From Alteromonas gracilis (lineage in GTDB: Bacteria > Pseudomonadota > Gammaproteobacteria > Enterobacterales > Alteromonadaceae), in the NCBI RefSeq assembly GCF_002993325.1, contig NZ_PVNO01000031.1, positions 397,030 through 461,029 on the forward strand: a stretch of 64,000 nt of DNA. The letters are read 5' to 3'. Under the pieces are notes generated by a model, which made no database searches, was not told where the DNA came from, and was given only the letters and a program-made list of their open reading frames with translations. Positions 26,466 through 35,633 of the stretch are shown one piece after another; the stretch's first letter is position 1, and every line of letters begins with the position of its first letter. The position numbers were made by a program, and so were the translations under genes.

Positions 26466-27149
26466 ATGTTAGCAAAAGAAGCGGTAATTGTGCGCGACGC
26501 ACTGGACCACTCTATTTCAGAATCAGCACAACGTGTACGAGATGCATTAGAAGCCAAAGGGTTAGAAACGCCAATGGTAGCTAATGGGCTGACAGATGAA
26601 CAGAAGCGAAAGCGGATTGAAAGTGCCATGCGAGATGTTATGGACACGCTTGGTTTAGATTTGGCTGATGATAGTCTTTGTGACACGCCAGCGCGAATCG
26701 CTAAAATGTATGTTAATGAGATTTTTGGTGGGCTGGACTATCGAAAGTTTCCTAAAATTACTGCTATCGAAAATAAGATGCAGATTGATCAGCCAGTGCA
26801 GGTTTCGGACATCAGCCTGACCAGCACGTGTGAGCATCATTTTGTCACTATCGACGGCACTGCTACGGTTTCTTACATTCCTAAAGACACCGTAATTGGG
26901 CTTTCAAAAATAAACAGACTTGTCGGCTTTTTTGCGCAGCGCCCCCAGGTGCAAGAGCGGTTAACTCAGCAAGTGCTCGTGGCATTGCAAACGCTCACGA
27001 ACACTGAAGACGTTGCAGTGAGCATAAATGCCACGCACTATTGCGTTAAGGCGCGTGGCATTCGAGATACGAACTCATATACAAAAACGTCTGCATTAGG
27101 CGGCCGTTTCCTTACAGACAACGAGTTAAAGCGAGAATTTTTCCGTTAG
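26466..27149 (+). CDS. folE: GTP cyclohydrolase I
   Basis: 227-aa enzyme that opens GTP to dihydroneopterin triphosphate, the first step of pterin and folate synthesis. Zinc ligands are C122 and H125 in '[11 protein letters not shown]' and C193 in '[11 protein letters not shown]'. '[31 protein letters not shown]' is the family core. Compared with the E. coli protein, the N-terminus holds about 15 extra residues ('[20 protein letters not shown]', which looks like an internal duplication of the first helix). folM is divergent upstream. A strong terminator follows. Confidence 0.95.
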   Translation: MLAKEAVIVRDALDHSISESAQRVRDALEAKGLETPMVANGLTDEQKRKRIESAMRDVMDTLGLDLADDSLCDTPARIAKMYVNEIFGGLDYRKFPKITAIENKMQIDQPVQVSDISLTSTCEHHFVTIDGTATVSYIPKDTVIGLSKINRLVGFFAQRPQVQERLTQQVLVALQTLTNTEDVAVSINATHYCVKARGIRDTNSYTKTSALGGRFLTDNELKREFFR

Positions 27150-27170
27150 GCTTACCCCGTTGCTAGCATT

Positions 27171-27199
27171 AAAAAAACCGCTGAATTCAGCGGTTTTTT
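27171..27199. terminator. Bidirectional terminator after folE
   Basis: The run-of-A plus accgctgaa arm pairs with ttcagcggt plus run-of-T around gaattc; the perfect palindrome spans 27171-27199. It sits between convergent folE and the small cysteine-rich gene. Confidence 0.9.
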
Positions 27200-27234
27200 G
27201 TTTAGAGAGACATGAACTAACCTAGAAGAGAAGG

Positions 27235-27477
27235 TTACTTGATGACATTGTCGTTAATAACCTCATCGACGATAAGATTTACGCGTCCTGCAATCCCGTC
27301 AGCGGGGGTGAGGCTTAGTATCTTGTTACAGCAGCTGCATGACTCATGCTGTTCGTGATACATGTCGCGAAGACTGTCGAGTTTAAAATCATTAATTGCC
27401 CCGCAATAAGGGCACATGTATTCCAAAGCGCTATCACTTTGCATCGTTCTATCCGTTACCATGTTAAACATATCCAT
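27235..27477 (-). CDS. CPXCG-type small cysteine-rich protein
   Basis: About 80 aa with a probable zinc site: 'YMCPYCGAIND' and 'SCSCCNKILSLTP', giving two CxxC-like knuckles about 25 residues apart. This is the layout of the CPXCG cysteine-rich family, whose function is unknown. The start is unclear: a TTG at 27486, ATGs at 27477, 27471 and 27462 and a later ATG at 27444 are in frame and none has a strong ribosome site. ATG 27477 is given as a compromise. It is convergent with folE. Confidence 0.65.
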   Translation of the reverse strand: MDMFNMVTDRTMQSDSALEYMCPYCGAINDFKLDSLRDMYHEQHESCSCCNKILSLTPADGIAGRVNLIVDEVINDNVIK

Positions 27478-27486
27478 ATGACACAA

Positions 27487-27826
27487 TTCGAATTTCGCCG
27501 GCGGCTTAATTCAGAGAAGTCCTGCTAATAGTATTCCAAGAAGTCTTAGCAAGAATTAACCTAGCAAGTATTAAACCAAACCTATTGGTGAATGCATTTT
27601 CTCACTTCCTGCGCTTTCAGTGGTCTAACGTGTCGCACACTTCCAAACATGTGAAATAATCACCAACACACCTAAGTATAGTAGTAATTTTTTCATTTGC
27701 TTTTGAAACTATGGGATAGTTGTTAAGTTGTTGACGTGAATGAATTTAAATTGTTTGCTGAACAAGTCCCAACTAATCTGCTAGCTGACGCTAGAAATTA
27801 GTTGGGTGTAGTTTATAGAAAGATAA
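27487..27826. other. 340-base gap with one strong hairpin
   Basis: No gene is seen. Near its right end cccaactaat (27768-27777) pairs with attagttggg (27797-27806), enclosing a second stem ctagc/gctag (27781-27794). On the minus strand this hairpin follows the amylosucrase stop by 20 bases, but only a weak T-rich stretch follows, so it is a probable terminator rather than a textbook one. Confidence 0.55.
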
Positions 27827-29776
27827 TTATGCGGGAAGTAGCCACATTTGTTGAAACGGGGCGAGTAGCAGTGCTGAAGAGTTTATCTCGACAGTTTCAC
27901 CAGTAAGCAAATCTTTACTGGCAGAGTGCTTAAGTGTTGCCAAAATGCTACGGGATAGTGATTGAGGGTGTTCACTGAAGTTACAAATAGCAAGAAGCTT
28001 TTCCCCTTCAGTACTTTCACGCAAAAAGGCGAAGCAATGCTGATTGTCAGTTTCTAGTATATGGGTTTTAGCCTGACCAAAGATGGCGTTCTCCTTCCTT
28101 ATCGCTATCATTTGTTGAAGACCTTTAAAAACGCGCAGGCTTGCAGATTGCGCCGTATTCGAAGGTGTGGTTTCACCTAGTGCAAGCTGGGTGTCTTCGT
28201 TAGTCACAGCGATCCGATTTACCCATCTGTCATCGTGTTTCTTGCTATCGTCATCACGGTAGCTGTAGTCATTAAGCTTTCCAATTTCATCACTTGAATA
28301 AAGCAAAGGAATACCGCCGATACTAAACGTAATGCCGTAGAGCAATAGCATGCGTTTTACTGCTTCGTCTACGCCCTGCGCGTCGTTATCGTTTAGTGCG
28401 CCTTCCAAGCCACACAGTGATGCAAGCGACCCGCATACCCGGCAATCGCCGTTAGAAGGGTTTTCAGCAAAGGGTACGCCGTTTGCGAAGCTTCCTTCGA
28501 ACCTTCCGGTGTAAAATTGATTGAGAAACAAACGATGATCGAACGGATTAATGCCAATGTCGTGCGCGACAGCATCGTCGAATGTCCATCCTATATCATC
28601 ATGACAGCGCACATAGTTAACCCATGTACAGTCATCAGATATTGCAAAACTCTTTTTCATTGAGCTGGTTAAAAGTCGCGTTTTGCGCGTTGCCAGCGAG
28701 TTCCATAGCAACGCCATTAACAGTGGATTGTAAGACAGCTGACACTCGTCTTTATCGATATATTTAAGTACCTCATCGGGATGTACGATAGCTTCTGACT
28801 TAAATACCACGGCGGGCGCTACAATTTGTAGACAACAGTTAAACGCTTGAATCAGCACGTGTGCTTTTTCTTGGTTTTCGCAGTTTGTGCCCAGTTCTTT
28901 CCAAATAAACGCCAATGCGTCTAAACGTAGCGCAGCACAGCCCAGGTTTGCAAGAAAAAGCATTTCTGAAGTGATTGCATTAAATACTTCTGGGTTGCTG
29001 TAGTTAAGATCCCACTGAAAACTGTTGAATGTGGTCCACACCCACTTTTCCATTTGCTCATTAAAGGTAAAACTGCCTCTTCTTACCTGTGGAAAGATTT
29101 CTCTAAGCGTATGTTCGTACTGATCTGGAATCGTTCTATCATCAAACAAGTAGTAATAGTTTTGATATTGTTTGTTACCGTCTAACGCCGCTTTGGCCCA
29201 GGCATGCTCATCTGAGGTATGGTTAAAGACGAAATCGAGAACAAGATTAATCCCTTCTTTCTGGAGTGCGTCAGCAAGTTTTTCCAGATCTTTGACCGTT
29301 CCTAACGTTGGATTTACCTTTCGGTAATCCGAAACTGCATATCCGCCGTCACTATCACCTTTAGGGGCATCGTATAAAGGCATCAAATGAACGTAAGTAA
29401 CACCAAGTGCTTTAAAGTAGTCAATTTTGTCGTGTAGGTCGTTGAGCGTCGGTCCCATCAAATCGACATAACAGGCCATTCCGACCTGTTCTTCATCGCG
29501 ATACCATAAGGGGGAGTCGAGGCGTTGGCTATCTAACTTTTTAAGTGCAGGCTTTCGGTTTTTTAAACCGTCTCTTAAAATTTCAACGAGCTTTTGTAAA
29601 TGGAAATAGCAGTCGTACTGATGACCATAGACGTAAGTATATTTTTCAAAAAGACGAGGAAAATGCGCCTTCAATCGACGAGTGAATGTCGTCGCGTCTT
29701 TCTTTGTAAGGCCAGATAAATCGGTAGATGCCAAGATTCTGTCTAAACATACACCACTGTCAGCAGCATAGCTCAT
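27827..29776 (-). CDS. ams: Amylosucrase-like glycoside hydrolase (GH13)
   Basis: 649-aa GH13 enzyme, best matched to amylosucrase, which builds alpha-1,4-glucan from sucrose and releases fructose. Barrel motifs in order are 'LVLDFVFNHTSDEH' (region I), 'ALRLDALAFIWKELGT' (nucleophile Asp), 'VVFKSEAIVHPDEV' (acid/base Glu) and 'YVRCHDDIGWTFDD' (stabilising Asp). The helical N-terminal domain and length also fit. ATG 29776 has ttggag seven bases upstream; the ATG eight codons earlier does not. There is no signal peptide, so it is cytoplasmic. An MFS carrier is divergent. Sucrose hydrolase or a related GH13_4 specificity remains possible. Confidence 0.88.
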   Translation of the reverse strand: MSYAADSGVCLDRILASTDLSGLTKKDATTFTRRLKAHFPRLFEKYTYVYGHQYDCYFHLQKLVEILRDGLKNRKPALKKLDSQRLDSPLWYRDEEQVGMACYVDLMGPTLNDLHDKIDYFKALGVTYVHLMPLYDAPKGDSDGGYAVSDYRKVNPTLGTVKDLEKLADALQKEGINLVLDFVFNHTSDEHAWAKAALDGNKQYQNYYYLFDDRTIPDQYEHTLREIFPQVRRGSFTFNEQMEKWVWTTFNSFQWDLNYSNPEVFNAITSEMLFLANLGCAALRLDALAFIWKELGTNCENQEKAHVLIQAFNCCLQIVAPAVVFKSEAIVHPDEVLKYIDKDECQLSYNPLLMALLWNSLATRKTRLLTSSMKKSFAISDDCTWVNYVRCHDDIGWTFDDAVAHDIGINPFDHRLFLNQFYTGRFEGSFANGVPFAENPSNGDCRVCGSLASLCGLEGALNDNDAQGVDEAVKRMLLLYGITFSIGGIPLLYSSDEIGKLNDYSYRDDDSKKHDDRWVNRIAVTNEDTQLALGETTPSNTAQSASLRVFKGLQQMIAIRKENAIFGQAKTHILETDNQHCFAFLRESTEGEKLLAICNFSEHPQSLSRSILATLKHSASKDLLTGETVEINSSALLLAPFQQMWLLPA

Positions 29777-29868
29777 AGAAAACTCCAAATTGTTACACAC
29801 TTGTATGCTAAGTTAGCCTATCCAAATTATCGGGTTTACAGGCTTTTTAAATTCTGTTAACTTTTATC

Positions 29869-29910
29869 TTAAACGATTAAGCTTATTTTTCAAGGTTATT
29901 AAATCGTTAT
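29869..29910. promoter_or_regulatory. Paired LacI-like operator candidates between amylosucrase and MFS genes
   Basis: ttaaacgattaa (29869-29880) and ttaaatcgttat (29899-29910) are near inverted copies 18 bases apart in the divergent promoter region. The A/T-flanked central CG resembles LacI-family half-sites. No LacI gene is in the window, so this is tentative. Confidence 0.35.
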
Positions 29911-30006
29911 TTTCTACAAAATGAGTACGTGAAACAGTAAACGTATTTTTATGAATTTAAGAAAGGTTAAGCTAATCCTTTCGCCAGTGTAATTGCGAGA
30001 CAAAAT

Positions 30007-31275
30007 ATGCCTAATCAGGACTCTAGTAGCAGAATTATCAGGTGGTTGACATACCTTATGTTTATGATGTTTGCAATGACATCAGATTCTGTAGGGGAGA
30101 TAATCAAAGAAGTAAAAGTGGCGTTTTCGGTCACTAATGCACAAGCTAGCTTGATGCACTCACTCCCTATGCTGGGTATTGCACTATCAGGTCTATTTTT
30201 GGGCTTTTTAGCCGATAAGCTAGGGCGAAAGCCTACCATTATCATAGGGCTCGCGCTTTTTGGTCTAGCATGCTACAGCTTCCTAATTGCCAACGACTTC
30301 ATGCTTATTGTGAGTCTAATGAGTCTTTCTGGTGTAGCCGTGGGTATCTTCAAAACGGGTGCCCTTGCGTTAATTGGTGATATATCGTCATCTACTAAAC
30401 AGCACACAGCTACCATGAACGGCGCAGAAGCATTCTTTGGCGTAGGTGCAATCATTGGTCCGTTAATTGTTGCATACCTCATTCATCAAGGCGTTGCATG
30501 GCAGTGGTTATATGTCATTGCCGGTGGTGTTTGCACCGTACTCATTGTGGGGGCGTTATTAGTTAAATATCCTGCTTATACAAGAAACACAGGAAACGGT
30601 GAAGAAAAGGTATCTATAGCACAAAGTCTGAAATTGGTTAAAAATCCCTATGCGCTGGGTTTCTCGATAGGTGCATTTCTCTATGTTGCTGCAGAAAGTG
30701 CGATTTATGTTTGGATGCCAAGCTATTTAGTGTGCGATGCAACCACACTTAAGGCGACGTATGATTGTTATACAGAAGGCTTTTCACAAACGTTGGCCAT
30801 ATATTCAGTGACCGCCTTCTTTATTCTTCGAGCTGCAGGACGGTTTGTAGGTATCTGGATGATGTCTCGTTTCAACTGGGCACTGGTGTTGATGCTATTT
30901 ACCGGCGCGATTGTATTGTGTTTCGGTATTGGTTTGTGGGGCGGAAAACAAGTTGCCCTGTTCTTATTCCCTCTGACAGGTATTTTTATGTCGGTCATAT
31001 ACCCAACCTTCAACTCCAAAGGGATAAGCTGTTTTCCTAAGCATCAGCACGGCAGTGTAGCCGGCGTTATATTGTTCTTCACCGCCGCAGGTGCAGCCGC
31101 TGGGCCGTTTATAATGGGGCTTGTGAGTGACGCTAATGGCGGCGATGCTAAATACGGTTTTATGGTGGCAACAGGGTTCGCGGCGTTGCTATTTGTGGGC
31201 TTGGTGTATAACTACATTAAGAACCCTACAAAGGCGCGTTTGGCTGAAATAGAGGCAAGCGAATACGCTAACTAA
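30007..31275 (+). CDS. MFS transporter, probable sugar uptake
   Basis: 422-aa major facilitator with about 12 membrane segments. The loop 2-3 signature is 'GFLADKLGRKPTI', and 'AEAFFGVGAIIGPLIVAYL' and 'GAAAGPFIMGLVSDANGG' are typical of segments 5 and 11. The overall look is closer to sugar/H+ symporters of the FucP-like group than to drug exporters. It is divergent from the amylosucrase gene, so a sucrose or other oligosaccharide substrate is a reasonable inference. A terminator follows 50 bases after the stop. Confidence 0.82.
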   Translation: MPNQDSSSRIIRWLTYLMFMMFAMTSDSVGEIIKEVKVAFSVTNAQASLMHSLPMLGIALSGLFLGFLADKLGRKPTIIIGLALFGLACYSFLIANDFMLIVSLMSLSGVAVGIFKTGALALIGDISSSTKQHTATMNGAEAFFGVGAIIGPLIVAYLIHQGVAWQWLYVIAGGVCTVLIVGALLVKYPAYTRNTGNGEEKVSIAQSLKLVKNPYALGFSIGAFLYVAAESAIYVWMPSYLVCDATTLKATYDCYTEGFSQTLAIYSVTAFFILRAAGRFVGIWMMSRFNWALVLMLFTGAIVLCFGIGLWGGKQVALFLFPLTGIFMSVIYPTFNSKGISCFPKHQHGSVAGVILFFTAAGAAAGPFIMGLVSDANGGDAKYGFMVATGFAALLFVGLVYNYIKNPTKARLAEIEASEYAN

Positions 31276-31325
31276 TGTTCGTTTTTTCTTAGGCTTGTCG
31301 TCAGCAGGCCTTACTTTCTCTTAAA

Positions 31326-31358
31326 CAGTGCCGGGCTAAGTTCCGGCACTGGTTTTTC
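31326..31358 (+). terminator. Terminator after MFS gene
   Basis: cagtgccgg (31326-31334) and ccggcactg (31343-31351) form a 9-bp GC-rich stem with an 8-base loop, followed by gttttt. Confidence 0.92.
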
Positions 31359-31418
31359 TTATCATTGTTGTTTACTCTTCACCTATTCAAGTATCACCGC
31401 TAATTGTACTAACGCTAA

Positions 31419-32234
31419 ATGGATGAATTAAAACAAGCGCAAGCGCTATACGACACACTGGTTGAATTTGCAGTGACCTACAGCTTCCAAATTGTAGGTG
31501 CCATTATCATATTCTTCATTGGTTGGTGGGTTGCCAACAAAATAGGCCATGTGGTTGAAAACCTAATGGTAAGCAAAGGCATTGATGTCACGCTTAGTCG
31601 TTTCACTGGTGGTGCCTGTAAATTGGTGGTGCTTGGGCTTGTCATCATAATAGCGTTAGGCAACGTTGGTATTAGTGTTACGCCACTCATTGCTGCGTTA
31701 GGCGCAGTGGGCTTGGGGGCAGGCCTTGCCATTCAGGGAATGCTGGCAAATTATGCGGCTGGATTCACCATTATCATCACTCGCCCCTTTGTTGTGGGAG
31801 ATACCATTCGCGTTCGTGGGGTTGCCGGTGTTGTCGACCAAGTGATGCTGCCCTACACCATACTTATCGACGAAGATAATGTGCATATTCAAATTCCCAA
31901 TAAGTTAATTGTGGGCGAAATATTGCACAACTCTGCAGAAAATATGCTCATCGAGCTGGAAATCGGTGTTGCGTATTCTAGTAATGTAGACAACGTAATT
32001 GACGTAATTCGAAACGCGGTTAAAACCGTTGACGGTGTAAGCACCGAAAAGTCACCGGCCATTGGCGTTGATAACTTTGGCGATAGTAGCATCAACTTTG
32101 GAATTCGGGTGTGGGCACCCGCGGTCAGGCATTTCGAGGTGCGATATGCGCTCAATCAAGCTATTTTTAACGCACTTCAACAGCATGATATTGATATTCC
32201 ATTTCCGCAGCGGGAAGTTAGAATGCTCGATTAG
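31419..32234 (+). CDS. mscS: Small-conductance mechanosensitive channel MscS
   Basis: 271-aa inner-membrane channel that opens under membrane tension to release solutes on osmotic downshock. Three transmembrane helices are visible (about 20-42, 66-88, 92-115). The pore helix is rich in Gly/Ala: 'ALGAVGLGAGLAIQGMLANY'. The soluble beta domain follows ('PFVVGDTIRVRGVAGVVDQV', 'IPNKLIVGEILHN'). Length is close to E. coli MscS (286). The ribosome site is weak. It is convergent with the VOC gene across a shared terminator. Confidence 0.93.
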   Translation: MDELKQAQALYDTLVEFAVTYSFQIVGAIIIFFIGWWVANKIGHVVENLMVSKGIDVTLSRFTGGACKLVVLGLVIIIALGNVGISVTPLIAALGAVGLGAGLAIQGMLANYAAGFTIIITRPFVVGDTIRVRGVAGVVDQVMLPYTILIDEDNVHIQIPNKLIVGEILHNSAENMLIELEIGVAYSSNVDNVIDVIRNAVKTVDGVSTEKSPAIGVDNFGDSSINFGIRVWAPAVRHFEVRYALNQAIFNALQQHDIDIPFPQREVRMLD

Positions 32235-32258
32235 TCCAAATGATCAGACGTTTTAACC

Positions 32259-32301
32259 AAAAAATGCCGAATAAAGACACGCTTCTATTCGGCATTTTTT
32301 T
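32259..32301. terminator. Bidirectional terminator between mscS and VOC gene
   Basis: A 14-bp inverted repeat (32259-32272 and 32287-32300) with core atgccgaat/attcggcat has A-run and T-run flanks, suitable for both convergent genes. Confidence 0.92.
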
Positions 32302-32317
32302 AATAAAAGAACGCCCT

Positions 32318-32701
32318 TTAGCGCTCATATAACTCTAGAGGTAAACCGTCAGGGTCTTGGAAAAACGTAAATCGTTTGCCGGTGTATTCATCAATTCTTA
32401 CCGGTTCGCATTCCACGCCCTTATTCGTTAAGTGATTAATCACTTCATCTAAATTGTCGACTTTAAATGCCAAGTGCCGGAGCCCTTGTGCTTCGGGGCG
32501 TGATGGCCTTTGCGGTGCGCCTGGAAATGAAAACAATTCTATTTGACTACCGTCAGGCAAGCCCAAGTCGCATTTATACGAATCCCTGGCTTCTCGGTAA
32601 TTTTCATCAATGATAGAAAAACCTAAGACGTCCGTGTAAAACGCCTTTGATCGCGGGTAATTGCTACAAATAACAGCAACATGATGAAAACCTTTCAACA
32701 T
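32318..32701 (-). CDS. VOC-family metalloprotein (YaeR/GloA2-like)
   Basis: 127-aa vicinal-oxygen-chelate protein, resembling E. coli YaeR. Likely metal ligands lie in 'GFHHVAVI', 'QIELFSFP', 'LRHLAFKV' and 'LPLELYER', two betaalphabetabetabeta modules in one chain. It may be a lyase or isomerase related to glyoxalase I, but activity is not certain. It lies 20 bases behind the aldo/keto reductase gene on the same strand, an arrangement compatible with a small carbonyl-detoxification operon. Confidence 0.85.
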   Translation of the reverse strand: MLKGFHHVAVICSNYPRSKAFYTDVLGFSIIDENYREARDSYKCDLGLPDGSQIELFSFPGAPQRPSRPEAQGLRHLAFKVDNLDEVINHLTNKGVECEPVRIDEYTGKRFTFFQDPDGLPLELYER

Positions 32702-32721
32702 ACTATTTCCCTCGTTGATTG

Positions 32722-33672
32722 TTATGGCATCTCTTGGCCGCGAGCTACCTCAAATAGCTTATACCAGTGCTCTCGGGTCAGGTGGACACCCATCGCTTTC
32801 TGACTAGCTTTAATCCTTTCAACGTTGGTGCTACCCAAAACCGGAGCAATATTTGCGGGATGGCGCATAAGCCAAGCCAACACAATAGCTTCGGGTGTCG
32901 TTTGATATTCCCCCGCTAGCTGCGCAACCAAATCAGCCGTGGCTTTATCGCTACTCGTTTCTGCCGTGGCGCCTGTATACTTGCCTTGGGCCAAACTTCC
33001 CCATGCCTGCAGTTGTACATTGTTCATCATGCAATATTCAAGTGTGCCAGGCGCGTACCCGATGTTACGGTTTGCAGCATTGTTGGTTGTAATACCGTCT
33101 TCTAACCAGTCTCTAAAACCCAAGCTCATTTCTAACTGGTTGGCGACTATCGGCGTTGAGAGCGCTGATTGAAGATAGTTAATTTGGTGCCCGTGCATGT
33201 TTGATACGCCCACATGCTTAATTTTTCCTTGCTGTTGTAAAAGCTGTAGTGTGCCCGCGACTTCTTCTAACTCCATTAATGGATCAGGGCGATGAAGCAA
33301 TAAAACATCAAGCTGCTCTATGCCTAAGCGTGAAAGAATACCTTCCACTGAGTTGTGGATATGGTTCGCAGAGAAATCGTAACGCTTTGGTCCCAAATCA
33401 TCTTCAAAGCGTATTGCACATTTTGATTGGATGATCATGTTGTCTTTTAACTCGGGCGCTTCTTTCAGTGCCTCACCAAAGGCAGTTTCGGCTTTGCCAA
33501 AGGTATAAATATCGGCGTGGTCAAATACGTTAATATCTAGGTCTAAAACGGTGTCGATAATGGAGCGGGCTTGGCTTATATCATCTTTTGTGACAGGTGA
33601 ATTATTCCAACCTCCACCGAGCCCCATGCACCCGTAAATTAATCGGCTTGCGTGTGGAAAATGTGCGTTCAT
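32722..33672 (-). CDS. Aldo/keto reductase (YdhF-like)
   Basis: 316-aa NADPH-dependent oxidoreductase of the AKR superfamily. The TIM-barrel signature runs 'LDINVFDHADIYTFGKAE', with catalytic Asp and Tyr, 'IQSKCAIRF' with the active-site Lys, and 'VLLLHRPDPL' with the His. 'QLEMSLGF' and 'GSLAQGKYTG' line the cofactor pocket. Resemblance is to E. coli YdhF. Ribosome site aggaag is at the right distance. It heads a two-gene unit with the VOC protein and should reduce aldehydes or ketones; substrate unknown. Confidence 0.88.
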   Translation of the reverse strand: MNAHFPHASRLIYGCMGLGGGWNNSPVTKDDISQARSIIDTVLDLDINVFDHADIYTFGKAETAFGEALKEAPELKDNMIIQSKCAIRFEDDLGPKRYDFSANHIHNSVEGILSRLGIEQLDVLLLHRPDPLMELEEVAGTLQLLQQQGKIKHVGVSNMHGHQINYLQSALSTPIVANQLEMSLGFRDWLEDGITTNNAANRNIGYAPGTLEYCMMNNVQLQAWGSLAQGKYTGATAETSSDKATADLVAQLAGEYQTTPEAIVLAWLMRHPANIAPVLGSTNVERIKASQKAMGVHLTREHWYKLFEVARGQEMP

Positions 33673-33942
33673 TTGTTCTACTTCCTATTCAAAATATCGA
33701 GTGGACAAGACGTTAAGGCACTCGTTATTGGTATCAATTCGTTGTTACTCGTCAGGCACTGTAATATGAGGGCACTCATAATAAAAGTTTGATTAGGCGA
33801 AATTATTTTTTATAACGACAGCTGGCTTATATCGGATGGTTGAGCCCACATTAAGGGGCAATGTTCTGTTGAGTCAAGCGGCAGGCTGTGTTGAGTAGCG
33901 ACGCGTCTTTGCTATAAACACATTTACGGAGAGAGAAAACAT

Positions 33943-34485
33943 ATGTTTAAAAAGCTGATTTTTGCGCTGGCGAGCGGGATTTTCCTTTTGGGTATATCCG
34001 GATGTACTGGTGTACCTGAAAAGGTTACACCGGTTAATGAATTTGAGCTTCCTCGTTACTTAGGTAAGTGGTACGAAATTGCAAGATACGACCATAGTTT
34101 TGAGGAAGGGTTGAGCGATGTAACAGCAACCTACAGTATGCGCGATGACGGTGGTGTAAAAGTCATCAATCGTGGTTTTTCTAAAGAAGACAACGCTTGG
34201 GATGAAGCGGAGGGCAAAGCGTACTTTGTAGATTCCCCTTCAATCGGACACCTTAAGGTCTCTTTCTTTGGCCCATTTTATGCGAGCTACGTAATCATGG
34301 AGCTAGATAAAGAAGGATACCAATACGCGTTAATCACCGGCCCTGATAAAGACTATCTTTGGATCTTAGCTCGCACGCCTTCAATTGCTGATGATGTGCG
34401 TTCTCAGCTTTTAGATGCAGCCACAGCTGCTGGCTATGACGTCAACAAGCTAATTTGGGTAGAGCACGAAAAAAATCAACCATAG
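33943..34485 (+). CDS. blc: Outer-membrane lipocalin lipoprotein
   Basis: 180-aa bacterial lipocalin. A lipoprotein signal ends at the lipobox 'LGISGC' (C21). Then comes the lipocalin N-terminal motif 'YLGKWYEIARYDHSFEEGL', the central 'GFSKEDNAWDEAEGKAYF', and the third signature 'KDYLWILARTP'. It should bind fatty acids or lysophospholipids at the outer membrane, by family knowledge. Residues after C21 are T-G, so no inner-membrane retention signal is apparent. A strong purine-rich ribosome site precedes the ATG. Confidence 0.93.
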   Translation: MFKKLIFALASGIFLLGISGCTGVPEKVTPVNEFELPRYLGKWYEIARYDHSFEEGLSDVTATYSMRDDGGVKVINRGFSKEDNAWDEAEGKAYFVDSPSIGHLKVSFFGPFYASYVIMELDKEGYQYALITGPDKDYLWILARTPSIADDVRSQLLDAATAAGYDVNKLIWVEHEKNQP

Positions 34486-34586
34486 CCCAAAACCGAAGTT
34501 TCGTTCTGCGCGCAAAAATTGTGAGTTGTGCTATTATTGCGCGCAAAATATCCCTCTGTTTGAATAAGTACTAAGAGAGACAAGGC

Positions 34587-35633
34587 ATGCAAACGCTCAC
34601 CATTACCACGCCAGATGATTGGCATCTTCATTTTCGCGACAACGAAATGTTGGCAGAAACCGTTCCGGCAACCGCGCGCTGCTTTCAACGTGCTATTGTA
34701 ATGCCGAACCTTGTGCCGCCTGTGGTTAATGCTGATATGGCGATGGCATACAAAAGCCGTATTGAGGCTGCAAGACCTAGTGGCAGTAGCTTCGAACCAT
34801 TAATGACCCTGTTTCTTACTAATCAAACAACACCTCAAGATATTGTTGACGCCAAGCAAGCCGGTGTCACGGCGTGCAAGTTGTATCCTGCGGGAGCAAC
34901 GACGAATTCTGACGCGGCAGTAAAAGGTATTCAGGCTTTGTACCCTGTATTCCAAGCGATGCAAGAACAAGGTTTGTTGCTACTCATTCACGGTGAAGTG
35001 ACAGAGCACCACATCGACATTTTCGATCGTGAAAAAGTGTTTATCGATACACACCTAGGCCCAATCGTTGAGGCGTTTCCAAAACTAAAAGTAGTGTTTG
35101 AGCATATTACGACCGCAGATGCGGCAAGTTTTGTTGCAAGCGCGAGTGACTTTGTTGGAGCCACCATCACCCCTCAGCATTTATTACTAAATCGCAACGA
35201 CCTTCTCGTGGGTGGAGTACGACCACACAATTATTGTTTGCCAGTACTTAAACGCAATACTCATCAAAAAGCGCTTCGTGATATGGTGGCAAGCGGCAAT
35301 AAAAAGTTTTTTCTAGGAACAGATTCAGCACCTCACGCGAAACACAAAAAGGAAAATGCATGTGGCTGTGCGGGTTGTTACAGTGCGTGGTCGGCAATTG
35401 AGCTTTACGCAGAAGTGTTTGAACAGCTAGGCGCAATAGACAAACTAGAAGGCTTTGCCAGCCATTATGGTGCAGATTTTTATGGTTTACCGCGAAATAC
35501 AACTACAATGACATTAGTTAAAGAGTCGTGGATGGTGCCAGAACAAGTTACCTTAGCTGATGGCACCGATATGGTCCCATTCTTCGCCGGACAAACGTTA
35601 CAATGGAAACTAGAAAAGGCTTTCCAAGCCTAA
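34587..35633 (+). CDS. pyrC: Dihydroorotase
   Basis: 348-aa zinc amidohydrolase that closes carbamoyl-aspartate to dihydroorotate in pyrimidine synthesis. It shows '[10 protein letters not shown]' (metal HxH), the carboxylated lysine in '[10 protein letters not shown]', histidines in 'LLIHGEVT' and 'VFEHITT', and the final aspartate in '[13 protein letters not shown]'. Length matches the E. coli class II enzyme. The last 31 bases overlap the next gene, so pyrC leads a compact operon with an SBP-like protein, dbpA and an ACT protein. Confidence 0.96.
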   Translation: MQTLTITTPDDWHLHFRDNEMLAETVPATARCFQRAIVMPNLVPPVVNADMAMAYKSRIEAARPSGSSFEPLMTLFLTNQTTPQDIVDAKQAGVTACKLYPAGATTNSDAAVKGIQALYPVFQAMQEQGLLLLIHGEVTEHHIDIFDREKVFIDTHLGPIVEAFPKLKVVFEHITTADAASFVASASDFVGATITPQHLLLNRNDLLVGGVRPHNYCLPVLKRNTHQKALRDMVASGNKKFFLGTDSAPHAKHKKENACGCAGCYSAWSAIELYAEVFEQLGAIDKLEGFASHYGADFYGLPRNTTTMTLVKESWMVPEQVTLADGTDMVPFFAGQTLQWKLEKAFQA

